A DNA stretch of 51,696 bases from Burkholderiales bacterium. GTDB lineage: Bacteria; Pseudomonadota; Gammaproteobacteria; Burkholderiales; SG8-41. The notes beneath the pieces are model-generated. The model ran no database searches. It was not told the DNA's origin and saw only the letters and a program-made list of their open reading frames with translations. Positions 1-7,933 of the stretch are shown in pieces. The position numbers and the translations under genes were made by a program. The stretch spans positions 1 through 51,696 of the forward strand of contig JAIEPF010000018.1 of assembly GCA_019749945.1 (NCBI GenBank), given 5' to 3'. The stretch's first letter is position 1. Every line of letters starts with the position of its first letter.

Positions 1-6
1 CTTCAA
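1..6 (-). CDS. Possible gene start leaving the left edge (partial)
   Basis: On the minus strand a strong ribosome binding site (AGGAGGT, about positions 11-17) sits five bases before a TTG codon at 4-6, followed by AAG at the window edge. This suggests a gene transcribed leftward that starts here and lies almost wholly outside the window. Only two codons are visible, so no product can be named; an ATG just beyond the edge is also possible. The perfect palindrome at 98-117 lies upstream and could be its operator. Confidence 0.3.
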
Positions 7-97
7 GGGAACCTCCTCGGGATAGATTACGAGAAAATTCCACTTCTGGCTGATACTGTTTTACGGGGGGATTACCGGTCGAACTCGATACGCATGT

Positions 98-117
98 ATT
101 ACTGTAGCTACAGTAAT
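98..117. promoter_or_regulatory. Perfect 20-bp palindrome, operator-like
   Basis: ATTACTGTAG is followed directly by its reverse complement CTACAGTAAT. The site lies in an AT-rich spacer between a likely leftward gene start at the window edge and the end of the gene at 188-889. A symmetric site of this size is typical for a dimeric repressor. It is not a LexA box, because CTGT and ACAG are only 4 bases apart. The binding protein is unknown. Confidence 0.4.
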
Positions 118-187
118 TATGTTTGTCAACCGTTTTAACCACGAAAAATCTTGCACCGAACCTATTTATCGCAACTCCGCCCAGTCG

Positions 188-889
188 TTAGAGTGCGCTT
201 GGCAGACTCACTCTTCTGAATTTTGCATCCCCATCGCACCAAGCCAAATATAGCGAAGGGTTATCAAACGACGGGACCTTATAAACCAGGGGCGCTACCT
301 CTTGCGCATTAAGTGAGACTCTAAAGGCCTCGAAGTCGGCACGCTGCGATGCCGGTGTATCAAACGCGTGAACCAGCATAACTGCTGCGACTGCATGGAA
401 CTCGCGTGCGGTGAGTAACGCAGAAGCCGTACGATGCAGGAGCTGATAGCGAATCGAGTCATCGAAGCGCTCAACACCAAGAAGCGAGTGAAGGTATGTC
501 AATCGCCCGGTTTGGCCTGACGAGGATTCAGCTCGCTTTTCGGCAACCAGTGGCCCAAAGTCTTCAAGAACCTTTGCCTCGACACCTAGAATACAAACCC
601 CAAGATCGTTCCTGCAGATAGCAAGAACATCCGTGTTCGATGTCGTTATGCCACCCGGCAGTGGTACCTGCCACTCAGGCAGCGCTAATAGAAGTCGTTG
701 GCTCAAAAGAAACTTCTCGCGCGATGAGTCCAGAAGGCAAGTTATTTCTGGAGGAAGATCACCAGCAGCAGCTTCCCATGCCGCAGCGGCAGTCATCGCT
801 GATGCCCCCACTTTCCAATGCAACTTCGGTTTTGCAAGAAGAACTTGCCAGTCAGCACCGGACTTGGTTGGAACGAATACTCTCTTCAT
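188..889 (-). CDS. Hypothetical protein with PD-(D/E)XK-like signature
   Basis: Protein of 233 residues with ATG start. I do not recognise a named function. The middle holds a hydrophobic strand with Asp87, then a strand with Glu104-Ala-Lys106 (VEAKV), the D...ExK spacing used by restriction-endonuclease-like folds. From memory it resembles the DUF6946 group, unverified. No signal peptide or membrane segment is evident. Base composition is more AT-rich than the core genes further right, which fits an accessory region. It is followed by a small GGCGGATT/AATCCGCC hairpin repeat upstream of its start. A catalytic role is inference from the motif only. Confidence 0.5.
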   Translation of the reverse strand: MKRVFVPTKSGADWQVLLAKPKLHWKVGASAMTAAAAWEAAAGDLPPEITCLLDSSREKFLLSQRLLLALPEWQVPLPGGITTSNTDVLAICRNDLGVCILGVEAKVLEDFGPLVAEKRAESSSGQTGRLTYLHSLLGVERFDDSIRYQLLHRTASALLTAREFHAVAAVMLVHAFDTPASQRADFEAFRVSLNAQEVAPLVYKVPSFDNPSLYLAWCDGDAKFRRVSLPSAL

Positions 890-934
890 GATGCCCCTAG
901 TAATTGGCTCACCCTAGCGCCCAAGAAATCGTAG

Positions 935-966
935 GGCGGATTAGCCGTACAGCGGCGCAATCCGCC
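935..966. repeat. Small intergenic inverted repeat
   Basis: GGCGGATT at 935-942 pairs with AATCCGCC at 959-966 around a 16-base loop. This resembles the GTAGGGCGGATTA class of short dispersed repeats seen between genes in many beta- and gammaproteobacteria. It lies in the 214-base spacer between two leftward genes. Confidence 0.5.
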
Positions 967-1103
967 GGTTCGTAATTTTTTGGTGCGCCATTGTCACGCC
1001 TCACATTTAAATATGCGCATACGTCGCATTAAACATTAGCCAATGCGCCTTAAGAGATCTAGCCCCTCTTTATTTTCAAAGTGGTGGTAGCTATTACAAA
1101 CAA

Positions 1104-1763
1104 TTAGTTATCTTCATAAGTGCCGAGTATCCGCCTAAGATCGTCCTCCAGTAATTCCAGAACCGGGGGAGCCTCCTTTGTCATGAAATCATGCGCCTTC
1201 ATCCAACTATCACGATCTTGACCTCGCTTGATCGCGCGCTGATCCCCACCCTGCTCAACTCCCCACATAAAATCCATTGCAGTTTCATTAAGCTTCTGCC
1301 GAAAATCATCTATTTTCTTGACGGTACGTTTTGGGAGAAAAGGTTTCCGTGGCCTGTAATAGGAAAGAAAATCCTGATACTTTTCAGCCACCAATCTTCT
1401 TCGATCTTCCTTAGGTGGAGTATTACTCCATTCAACGATACTAGTGTATTGACCGACGGCGTCGTGAAACGCGAGAAGCCTTTCATATGTACCTGCAACA
1501 ATATCTACAGTCTTTTCGAAAACGCGGGTCAATCTGATACTTCGTTCACTAGCAGCAATCTGTAACTTTGCCTTGAAATGCTCAAGATCAGTCTCGTTTT
1601 GCGCTTTCAACTGAGATTTGTGTGTCTCTAGCTTTTGACTGTATTCATTTTGGATGGCCGCCTTCAATCTCTCCGTGATCAAGTTTCTCGCGAGAAAAAT
1701 TAGTGCAGCGGACAATAATCCACTAACACCAATTGAGGCTATCAGCGTGAAAATGTCTGGCAT
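1104..1763 (-). CDS. Membrane-anchored coiled-coil protein, function unknown
   Basis: Protein of 219 residues. Residues about 5-27 form one hydrophobic membrane segment (IASIGVSGLLSAALIFLA) followed by basic residues, so the bulk is probably cytoplasmic. Residues about 30-80 are rich in Lys, Glu, Gln and Leu with heptad spacing, a likely coiled coil. The C-terminal half is helical and charged. No known family is recognised. AT-rich codon use matches its neighbour at 188-889 and suggests an acquired segment. It stands alone, 113 bases before the core-like genes begin. Confidence 0.55.
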   Translation of the reverse strand: MPDIFTLIASIGVSGLLSAALIFLARNLITERLKAAIQNEYSQKLETHKSQLKAQNETDLEHFKAKLQIAASERSIRLTRVFEKTVDIVAGTYERLLAFHDAVGQYTSIVEWSNTPPKEDRRRLVAEKYQDFLSYYRPRKPFLPKRTVKKIDDFRQKLNETAMDFMWGVEQGGDQRAIKRGQDRDSWMKAHDFMTKEAPPVLELLEDDLRRILGTYEDN

Positions 1764-1876
1764 GAGAAACCCACTTCTAGTTTAAAAAAACAGTTTGGCC
1801 GAATTACTTATCCCTGAATTTCACTACGAATCCTCAATAAATATAAATTAATGTTTTTATTATGTTTTTAACGTAT

Positions 1877-3346
1877 CTAGGAAATATTCGCCGCCTTCTT
1901 GATCGCCGTCACCTTCACCATCTCCGGCGACTTCTTGTAATGCGCATCCAGCGGATAACAGCCGGACACCAGGCCGTGGCGCGGCGCGGTGGTGCAATCG
2001 CTGAAGGTGCGGCACAAGCGTTTGCGCTGCAGGCCGCGGCCTGACAGCACATCCGCCGGCAGTTCGGGATAGGACAGCACCATGCGGCCGAGGCCGACCA
2101 TATCCGTCCAGCCCGCACGCACCACTGCCTGCGCCACATGCGGCAGGAATTCCTGCAAATAGGTGTAACCGCTGCCGACCAGCGCGACTTCGGGGAAGGA
2201 CTGTTTTATTTCACGCACGACATTCAGATGCCGCATCACGCCGATCAACGGATCCTCCGGCGGATGGTAACCGTCGGAGGGCGGATAGAGCGCCGGCCGC
2301 GTCAGGTGTGGATTGTAGTACGGGCTGCCGAGCGTGATGTTGAAGAGCCGAATGCCGAGGTCGCGCGCCAGTGCGATCACCGCTTTGGTTTCCGTCAGGT
2401 CGATTTGCAGCGGATTGTTTTCGTCGTGGCCGAAACCGTAACGGTACGGCAGCGCAAATTCCTCCGGCTTCCCCGGCCCCAGACCTTCCGGGCCGGACAG
2501 TGCCGGATCGGGCCGGAAAGGCACGCTGTCGATCGCCGAAATGCGCAGGCCGATTTTTAATCCCGGCGCTTCGGCGCGCACCCCCGCCACGATCTCGCGC
2601 AGGAAACGCGTGCGGTTTTCCAGCGAGCCGCCGAATTCTCCCGGGCGGGTTTTTGCCGACAGGAATTCATGACCGAGGTAGCCGTGACAGGCCTTCAGAT
2701 CAACAAAATCAAAACCCAGCGCGGCTGCGCGTTTGGCCACGGCGATATACTGATCGATCAACTGGCGGATGTCGCCGTCGCTCATGACCGGGTGATCGGG
2801 CTTCAGCTTGAATTTGCGGTCGAGGATCGGATGCCGGTAGAGAATCATCGGCTCCTGCTTGTGGTGGTCGTTCGGTTTGCAGAAGCGCCCCGAGTGCGTC
2901 AGTTGCAGCCCGATCACCAGTCCCTGATCACTGCCCATGACCTCACGATGCGTGGCGACCAGCGATTCACGCATGGCACCGATCTCACTTTGCGTGTGAT
3001 CGTTGAGCATCAGCTGGTTGGGGTTGGCGCGGCCATCGGGCCGCACCGCCACCGCCTCACCGCCCCAGATCAGCTTGGCGCCGGATGCACCAAAACGCTG
3101 CCAGCGCCGGCGCGTGTTGTCGGAAGGTCGGCCGTCTTCCAGTGCATCCCAGCCCTCCATCGGATGAATCGCAAAACGGTTGCCGATGGTCAGGCCGTCT
3201 ATCGTCAGCGGTGATCCCAGCGGCGACGCTGCGCCGGACTCCAGCACATCGTCGCAGGGCATGGGCAGGTCCATCCGCTGCAGGTTCTCGCGAAACCCGG
3301 CGGGTGTCTGCAGGGACTTAACTTTGACGTAATCACCGAATTTCAA
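1877..3346 (-). CDS. NADH:flavin oxidoreductase, Old Yellow Enzyme family
   Basis: FMN-dependent TIM-barrel oxidoreductase of 489 residues, longer than the usual 350-400. The N-terminal segment has the family start (SPLTIDGLTIGNRFAIHPM). The mid-protein block ACHGYLGHEFLSAKTR followed by EFGGSLENRTRF is the hallmark substrate/FMN region. A C-terminal cluster C-x5-C-x11-C recalls, but does not match, the 4Fe-4S motif of dienoyl-CoA reductases, so cluster binding is doubtful. The start is TTG at 3346, chosen because GGAGGTGATC, a ten-base match to the 16S anti-Shine-Dalgarno, lies just upstream. It is the last gene of the leftward molybdenum-hydroxylase group, separated by a repeat-rich gap, and may reduce an unsaturated product of that pathway (inference). 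Confidence 0.85.
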   Translation of the reverse strand: MKFGDYVKVKSLQTPAGFRENLQRMDLPMPCDDVLESGAASPLGSPLTIDGLTIGNRFAIHPMEGWDALEDGRPSDNTRRRWQRFGASGAKLIWGGEAVAVRPDGRANPNQLMLNDHTQSEIGAMRESLVATHREVMGSDQGLVIGLQLTHSGRFCKPNDHHKQEPMILYRHPILDRKFKLKPDHPVMSDGDIRQLIDQYIAVAKRAAALGFDFVDLKACHGYLGHEFLSAKTRPGEFGGSLENRTRFLREIVAGVRAEAPGLKIGLRISAIDSVPFRPDPALSGPEGLGPGKPEEFALPYRYGFGHDENNPLQIDLTETKAVIALARDLGIRLFNITLGSPYYNPHLTRPALYPPSDGYHPPEDPLIGVMRHLNVVREIKQSFPEVALVGSGYTYLQEFLPHVAQAVVRAGWTDMVGLGRMVLSYPELPADVLSGRGLQRKRLCRTFSDCTTAPRHGLVSGCYPLDAHYKKSPEMVKVTAIKKAANIS

Positions 3347-3360
3347 CGATCACCTCCGGA
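3347..3360 (-). promoter_or_regulatory. Near-perfect Shine-Dalgarno before a TTG start
   Basis: Read on the minus strand, the bases before TTG 3346 are GGAGGTGATCG. GGAGGTGATC is complementary to the 3' end of 16S rRNA over ten bases with a six-base spacer after GGAGG. The strong site fixes the unusual TTG start. Confidence 0.7.
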
Positions 3361-3397
3361 AACCTTTATTGTTGTAAAGAAAATATCCGGCTGCCTG

Positions 3398-3487
3398 ACC
3401 ACCCCCATCCCCGCCTTCCCCCTGAAGGGGAAGGAGTGACATCGGGTATTCCCTCCCCTTCAGGGGGAGGGTTAGGGTGGGGGTGGT
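3398..3487. repeat. Long imperfect palindromic intergenic repeat
   Basis: Two arms, ACCACCCCCATCC... and ...GGGTGGGGGTGGT, each contain CCCCTTCAGGGG-like cores, so the unit can fold into a long hairpin with nested hairpins. Similar C/G-rich elements occur at 28246-28286 and 32759-32851. It fills much of the gap between two leftward genes of one operon and could stabilise or end the upstream message. Confidence 0.6.
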
Positions 3488-3512
3488 TTCGAACCATACA
3501 ACCATACTCCAC

Positions 3513-3576
3513 CGTCATTCCGGGCAAGCATAGCGCACTCGGAAGAAAGTACCCTTGGGAGCGAGCCGGAATGACG
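3513..3576. repeat. Inverted repeat CGTCATTCCGG/CCGGAATGACG
   Basis: An exact 11-base inverted repeat (3513-3523 and 3566-3576) encloses 42 bases. This CGTCATTCC class is a common dispersed element in betaproteobacteria. It sits next to the repeat at 3398-3487, just past the stop of the dehydroquinase-like gene. Confidence 0.6.
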
Positions 3577-3588
3577 ATGCTTTCTTTT

Positions 3589-4017
3589 TTATTTTTTAAC
3601 CAGCGCCTTCAATCCCATCAGCGCATGGCGATAACTCTCGATACCCAGCCCATAAACCGAAGCCTTGCACACCGGCTGGAACACCGACACCGTGCCGCGT
3701 GCCGTCGGATTGCTCAGATGCACCTCGATCACCGGGAATTTCATTTGCGCCACCGCAGCGCGCAAGGGGCCGGTGACCATCGTATAACCGCCGGGATTGA
3801 TCACGCAGCCGGCGATGTCGCTGTCAAAGGCAGCATACAGCGCATTGACCACTTCGCCCTCGACATTGGAATGGAAGAAGGACACCTCGATGCCGAGTTC
3901 CTTCGCATAGCCGCGGATATGATCTTCATACTGCGGCAGCGTCATCGGACCGAATACGTCGAGCTGCACCTTGCCGCGCATATTGAGGCCGGCGCCGTGG
4001 ATGACCAGTACTTTCAT
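3589..4017 (-). CDS. Type II 3-dehydroquinate dehydratase-like protein with altered active site
   Basis: Protein of 142 residues, normal length for AroQ (about 140-150). The fold motifs are present: HGAGLNMRG near the start (family NGPNLNLLG), HSNVEGE at 49-55, INPGGYT at 73-79 and EVHLSN at 98-103. Compared with the Mycobacterium tuberculosis enzyme recalled from memory, catalytic Tyr24 is Phe22, His81 is Met80, lid Arg19 is Val17 and Arg112 is Ser111, whereas Asn74, His100 and Arg107 remain. Normal dehydration of 3-dehydroquinate is therefore unlikely. It follows the Bug receptor gene by 36 bases within a catabolic-looking operon, so it may act on another cyclic acid or have a non-catalytic role (inference). 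Confidence 0.8.
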   Translation of the reverse strand: MKVLVIHGAGLNMRGKVQLDVFGPMTLPQYEDHIRGYAKELGIEVSFFHSNVEGEVVNALYAAFDSDIAGCVINPGGYTMVTGPLRAAVAQMKFPVIEVHLSNPTARGTVSVFQPVCKASVYGLGIESYRHALMGLKALVKK

Positions 4018-4053
4018 GAATCATGACTCCCGATGCTGGATTAAAAAACCGCC

Positions 4054-5019
4054 TTATTCTTCCTTGATGTTCGCCGCGCGCACCACCTTGCGCCATTTTT
4101 CGATTTCGGCGTTGATGAAGGCCGCACTCGCCGCCGGCGTGGTGCCGATGGACTCGGCGCTGTAGCGGACAAAGTTCTGCTGCACCGCAGGGGTCTTGAG
4201 GATCTTGTTCAGGTCTTCGTTGAGCCGCGTCACGATGGCCTTGGGCGTTTTCGCCGGCGCCAGCATTGCGGTGAAGGTGCCGGCCTCGACGCCGGCCACA
4301 CCGGCCTCCTTCATCGTCGGCACTTCCGGCACTTCGGGCGAGCGGTTCACTGCATTGACGGCCAACGCCCTCACCTTGCCCGCCTTGACGTGTCCGATCG
4401 CCGAAGAAATCTGGTCGAACATGACATCGATGCGCCCGCCGATCAGATCCAGCATGGCAGGACCGCCGCCCTTGTACGGCACATGGGTGAAGCGTGTGCC
4501 GGTGATGCCCTGGAACAGTTCACCGGCAAGACGGCCGGTGGAAAAATTGCCCGAAGAACCCATGGTCAGTTCGCCGCGGCTTTTGGCAAAGCTGACAAAC
4601 TCCCTGACCGTCTTGCCCGGAGAGGTCAGCGGCACCAGCATGATCACCGGCACATTGGACACCAGCGAAATCGCCGCAAAATCCTTCACCGGGTCGTAAC
4701 GCAGCTTGCTCGACACCACTGGCGCGATGGTCAGCGAACCGGTCGACGAGAACAGCAGCGTGTAGCCATCCGCCGGCGCGGTCGCCGCGATCTCGGAACC
4801 GACCGCCCCGCCGGCACCGGCGCGGTTGTCAATGATGAAGTTGCGGCCGAGCAGTTCGCCCATGCCGGGCGTGATCAGGCGCGCGGTCAGGTCGACATTG
4901 CCGCCGGGGGCGAAGGGCACGATCAGCCGGATCGGTCGCTCCGGCCAGGCTGCTGCGGCGCCGTGCCAGGCGCCGGCGAGCATGACCGCCAGCAGGGTTC
5001 CTGCAATCCTGTTATTCAT
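4054..5019 (-). CDS. Tripartite tricarboxylate transporter substrate-binding protein (Bug/TctC family)
   Basis: Periplasmic solute-binding protein of 321 residues. The signal peptide is MNNRIAGTLLAVMLAGAWHG with cleavage near AAAAW. The mature start WPERPIRLIVPFAPGGNVDLTARL is diagnostic for the Bug family, as are NRAGAGGAVGSE and HVPYKGGGPAMLDLIGG. I chose ATG 5019 because GGAGGAG lies just before it; the open frame continues 14 codons further upstream. The membrane subunits TctA and TctB are absent from the window. The gene sits between the molybdenum hydroxylase and the dehydroquinase-like gene, so it probably binds the substrate of that pathway, likely a carboxylate. Bug proteins are numerous in betaproteobacteria and the ligand cannot be read from sequence. 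Confidence 0.92.
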   Translation of the reverse strand: MNNRIAGTLLAVMLAGAWHGAAAAWPERPIRLIVPFAPGGNVDLTARLITPGMGELLGRNFIIDNRAGAGGAVGSEIAATAPADGYTLLFSSTGSLTIAPVVSSKLRYDPVKDFAAISLVSNVPVIMLVPLTSPGKTVREFVSFAKSRGELTMGSSGNFSTGRLAGELFQGITGTRFTHVPYKGGGPAMLDLIGGRIDVMFDQISSAIGHVKAGKVRALAVNAVNRSPEVPEVPTMKEAGVAGVEAGTFTAMLAPAKTPKAIVTRLNEDLNKILKTPAVQQNFVRYSAESIGTTPAASAAFINAEIEKWRKVVRAANIKEE

Positions 5020-5053
5020 TTCTCCTCCGTTTTTTATTGATGTATGCCTTCGG

Positions 5054-7180
5054 TCAGGCACTCAACGCGGCGACCACGCGATCCCGCGTAAACGGCATGT
5101 CGCGCATCCTCACCCCCAGCGCATTATGAATGGCATTGGCGATTGCAGCCGACACGGGGCCCTGGGTGCCCTCGCCCGCGCCCACCGGCGGTGACTCCGG
5201 CCGGTTGATCAGCGCGACCTCGACTTGCGGCGCCTCGGCAAAAGTCAGGATCGGATAATCCGTCCAGTTGCGTGTGATCACGCCCTGACGGTCAAAGTCG
5301 ATGCGTTCCTTCAGCGTCCAGCTCACGGTCTGGATGATGCCGCCCTCGATCTGGTTGATCACGCCGTCGGGATTGATCGCCTGGCCGACGTCCACCGCCG
5401 CCCACATCCGCGTCACGCGCACTTCTTCCGCGACCTGCACCTCCGCGACCACCGCAAAATACGCGGCGAGGTTCTTGTAGCGCGCAAAAGCGATGCCGCG
5501 GCCGCGTTCACCATCGCCTTTTTCATGGGCTTTCCAGCCCGCCATCTGCGCCGCTTTTTCAATGACCGCCCTGGCGCGGGCATCTTTCAGGTGGCGCAGA
5601 CGGAATTCGACCGGATCAGCACCTGCGGCCTCGGCCAGTTCGTCGATGAAACACTCGATGGCAAAGGCGTTGGCGTGACCACCCAGCGCACGCATCGCCG
5701 AAGTGCGCAGCGGAGATTCGCGGATCAGGTGGTTGGTGATTTTCTGGTTGGGAAAATCGTACAGCGGCACCGCGTTGCGGTGGCTGCCGCCGCCGGGCAG
5801 CGGCGGATTGCCGGGCTTGGCTGCGGGCAGCGGCTTTTCCAGATGCCAGGCTGCCGTCAGATTGACGCCGCCGCGCCCGCCGGGCCGCGTGCTGTGGGCA
5901 TGGCTCCACAGTTCATGGCTCCAGTTGACGATGTTGCCCTTGGCGTCGAGCGCGGCGCTCATGCGCACCACCATCGGTGAGCTGAAGGGCTCCCAGGCGA
6001 ATTCATCCTCGCGCATCCACTGCACCCGCACCGGCTTTCCGGGCACCGCGCGCGCCAGCAGCGCTGCATCGAGCGTCACGTCGTCGGCGGCGTTATGGCC
6101 GTAACAGCCCGCGCCCTCGGCATGGGTGATGATGATGTCGGTTTCGGGCATGGCCAGCGCCTGCGCCATGTCGCCGCGCAGCGGAAAAATGCCCTGGCTG
6201 TGGGTCCAGATTTTGAGTTTGTCGCCGTCCTGCAGGGCAAGCGCGCAGGACGGCGCCAGCGAGGCGTGCGCCAGGTACGGCTTGGTGTATTCGGCGCTGA
6301 GTTGTTGTGCGCCGGCCGTGCCCGGATCGCCTTTTTCGCTGATGACCTCGGTTTCAGCCGCGAGGGTCAGCAAGCGGCGCGGATCACTGTCCGGCAAGGG
6401 CGCGCCCGCATCCCACAGCGCAAGTCGCGCCAGCCGCCGCTCGGCGCGGATCGCCTGTTCTTCGCGCTCTGCGACCACGCCGAGGAAGCTGCCGTCGCGC
6501 ACCACGGCCACCACCCCCGGCATCCGCTCGACTTCTTTCACGTCAATACGCTTCAGCCGCGCCCGCGGTCCCGGCGGCCGTGTGATGCGCCCGTGCAACA
6601 TGCCGGGCAGCACCATGTCCTGCACATAGGCCGCCTTGCCGGTGATTTTGCCGAGGATGTCGACCCGCGGCAGCGAAGTGCCGACCACCACATGCTCCGC
6701 CGGCGGTTTCTCGACGACATCAAATGTTGCTTCCCGCGCCAGCAAGTCCGGCGTGGCGAGTTCCCAGTAAGTAACCGATCCGCCGCTGCGCGCCGAGATC
6801 ACACCATCCGCCACCGTCAGGTTTTCCAGCGTGACGCCGAGCTTCTGCGCCGCGCGCGCCAGCAGCAGGTCGCGTGTTTCCGCCGCGGCATGGCGCAGCG
6901 CGAGGCCGCTTTCCTGGATCGAACGGCTGCCGGAGGTGATGCCCTCATCCGGACTGAAGGCCGTGGTCGCCGGTGCGAGACGGATGCGATGGACGCTGAT
7001 GTCGAGTTCCTCGGCGACCATCTGCACCAGCGCGGTGAGTATGCCCTGGCCGATTTCAACCTTGCCCGGAGTCACGGTCACCGTGCCGTCGCTGTTGATC
7101 TGCAGCCAGCGGTCGAGCCGGCGGTTGGTGTCGAGGCTGCCCGGCAGTTTGCGCGCGGCGGGTTCTTTGCTCTGCGCCAT
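5054..7180 (-). CDS. Molybdopterin-binding large subunit, xanthine dehydrogenase/IorB-like
   Basis: Protein of 708 residues with the layout of two-component molybdenum hydroxylases such as isoquinoline 1-oxidoreductase beta subunit. The molybdopterin contact motif GKVEIGQGILTAL is near residues 39-51, RVDILGKITGKAAYVQDM near 170-187 marks the aldehyde-oxidase hammerhead domain, and GAGEGTQGP near 667-675 holds the catalytic Glu at about 670. It would hydroxylate a ring or aldehyde carbon, passing electrons to the 2Fe-2S small subunit encoded upstream. No FAD subunit is present, so the electron acceptor is probably a cytochrome or another carrier (inference). Cell location is uncertain; I see no twin-arginine signal at this start. 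The spacer to the small subunit is 136 bases. Confidence 0.88.
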   Translation of the reverse strand: MAQSKEPAARKLPGSLDTNRRLDRWLQINSDGTVTVTPGKVEIGQGILTALVQMVAEELDISVHRIRLAPATTAFSPDEGITSGSRSIQESGLALRHAAAETRDLLLARAAQKLGVTLENLTVADGVISARSGGSVTYWELATPDLLAREATFDVVEKPPAEHVVVGTSLPRVDILGKITGKAAYVQDMVLPGMLHGRITRPPGPRARLKRIDVKEVERMPGVVAVVRDGSFLGVVAEREEQAIRAERRLARLALWDAGAPLPDSDPRRLLTLAAETEVISEKGDPGTAGAQQLSAEYTKPYLAHASLAPSCALALQDGDKLKIWTHSQGIFPLRGDMAQALAMPETDIIITHAEGAGCYGHNAADDVTLDAALLARAVPGKPVRVQWMREDEFAWEPFSSPMVVRMSAALDAKGNIVNWSHELWSHAHSTRPGGRGGVNLTAAWHLEKPLPAAKPGNPPLPGGGSHRNAVPLYDFPNQKITNHLIRESPLRTSAMRALGGHANAFAIECFIDELAEAAGADPVEFRLRHLKDARARAVIEKAAQMAGWKAHEKGDGERGRGIAFARYKNLAAYFAVVAEVQVAEEVRVTRMWAAVDVGQAINPDGVINQIEGGIIQTVSWTLKERIDFDRQGVITRNWTDYPILTFAEAPQVEVALINRPESPPVGAGEGTQGPVSAAIANAIHNALGVRMRDMPFTRDRVVAALSA

Positions 7181-7316
7181 GGTTAGAACGCTTTCAGAAA
7201 AATTGAGTCACGTCGCATCTGGTCAGCACTCATGGTTATCAACATTCATAATATCTACGGTTTTAAAGCGTGTGCGCTTAGTCGCTACGCTCCCAACGCG
7301 CTCGCTCATCACTTTA

Positions 7317-7829
7317 CTAACTGCTCCCGAGGTTCCTCATTTCTTCGGCCGCGCGTTTGATCGCGCGCAGGATGCGGCCATGCGTGCCGCAGCGGCAGAG
7401 ATTGCCTTCGAGGGCAGCGCGGATGTCGCCATCCGACGGATCCTTGTTCACGTCAAGCAGCGCTTTCGCCGCCATCAGGATGCCGCTCAGGCAATAACCG
7501 CATTGCGCGGCCTGTTCGGCGATGAACGCGCGCTGCAGCGGATGCAGTTTTTCATCAGCATTTTCAACCTCATTTTCAACCTCATTTTCAACAGTACCCA
7601 GCGCCTCCACCGTAGTGATCTGCTTGCCGACCGCCGCCGACACCGGCAGATCGCAGGACTGCACCGCCTTGCCGTCGATGATCACGGTGCAGGTGCCGCA
7701 CTGGCCGAGGCCGCAGCCGTAGCGCGTGCCGATGAGTCCCAGGTCGTTGCGCAGCGCATAGAGCAGCGGGGTTTCCGCATCGGCCTGCACCTCGCGTGCC
7801 CGGCCGTTCACTTGCAGCATCAGCGTCAT
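7317..7829 (-). CDS. 2Fe-2S small subunit of molybdenum hydroxylase (IorA-like)
   Basis: Protein of 170 residues with the two cluster domains of this family. The plant-type ferredoxin site is Cys39-x4-Cys44-x2-Cys47-x11-Cys59 and the helical-domain site is Cys110-x2-Cys113 with Cys145-x-Cys147. It carries electrons from the molybdenum site of the large subunit encoded next (5054-7180). It is the first gene of the leftward operon. The linker between the two domains has a repeated VENE peptide (residues 80-90) encoded by a 12-base tandem repeat, an unusual feature in a normally conserved linker. Confidence 0.92.
   Translation of the reverse strand: MTLMLQVNGRAREVQADAETPLLYALRNDLGLIGTRYGCGLGQCGTCTVIIDGKAVQSCDLPVSAAVGKQITTVEALGTVENEVENEVENADEKLHPLQRAFIAEQAAQCGYCLSGILMAAKALLDVNKDPSDGDIRAALEGNLCRCGTHGRILRAIKRAAEEMRNLGSS
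7559..7592. repeat. 12-bp tandem repeat inside the 2Fe-2S subunit gene
   Basis: CATTTTCAACCT occurs at 7559-7570 and 7571-7582, followed by a partial third copy (CATTTTCAAC) at 7583-7592. Read on the minus strand it encodes the repeated Val-Glu-Asn-Glu linker. The period is a multiple of three, so copy-number change would keep the frame. Confidence 0.85.
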
Positions 7830-7933
7830 ATTAAATTACTCAATAAAATCAATATTTTATAATTTTTCCGACTTGCCGCTGGGCAAGGCCGGGCCTATAC
7901 TGCGCTTCCCGCAAACCACCGCTTTTGCACCGC

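Noticed and set aside
98..117. LexA (SOS) box
   Set aside because: CTGT and ACAG are separated by 4 bases, not 8.
1877..3346. 4Fe-4S dienoyl-CoA reductase or trimethylamine dehydrogenase
   Set aside because: The C-terminal cysteines do not fit the C-x2-C-x3-C-x11-C pattern and the large C-terminal flavin/NADPH domains are absent.
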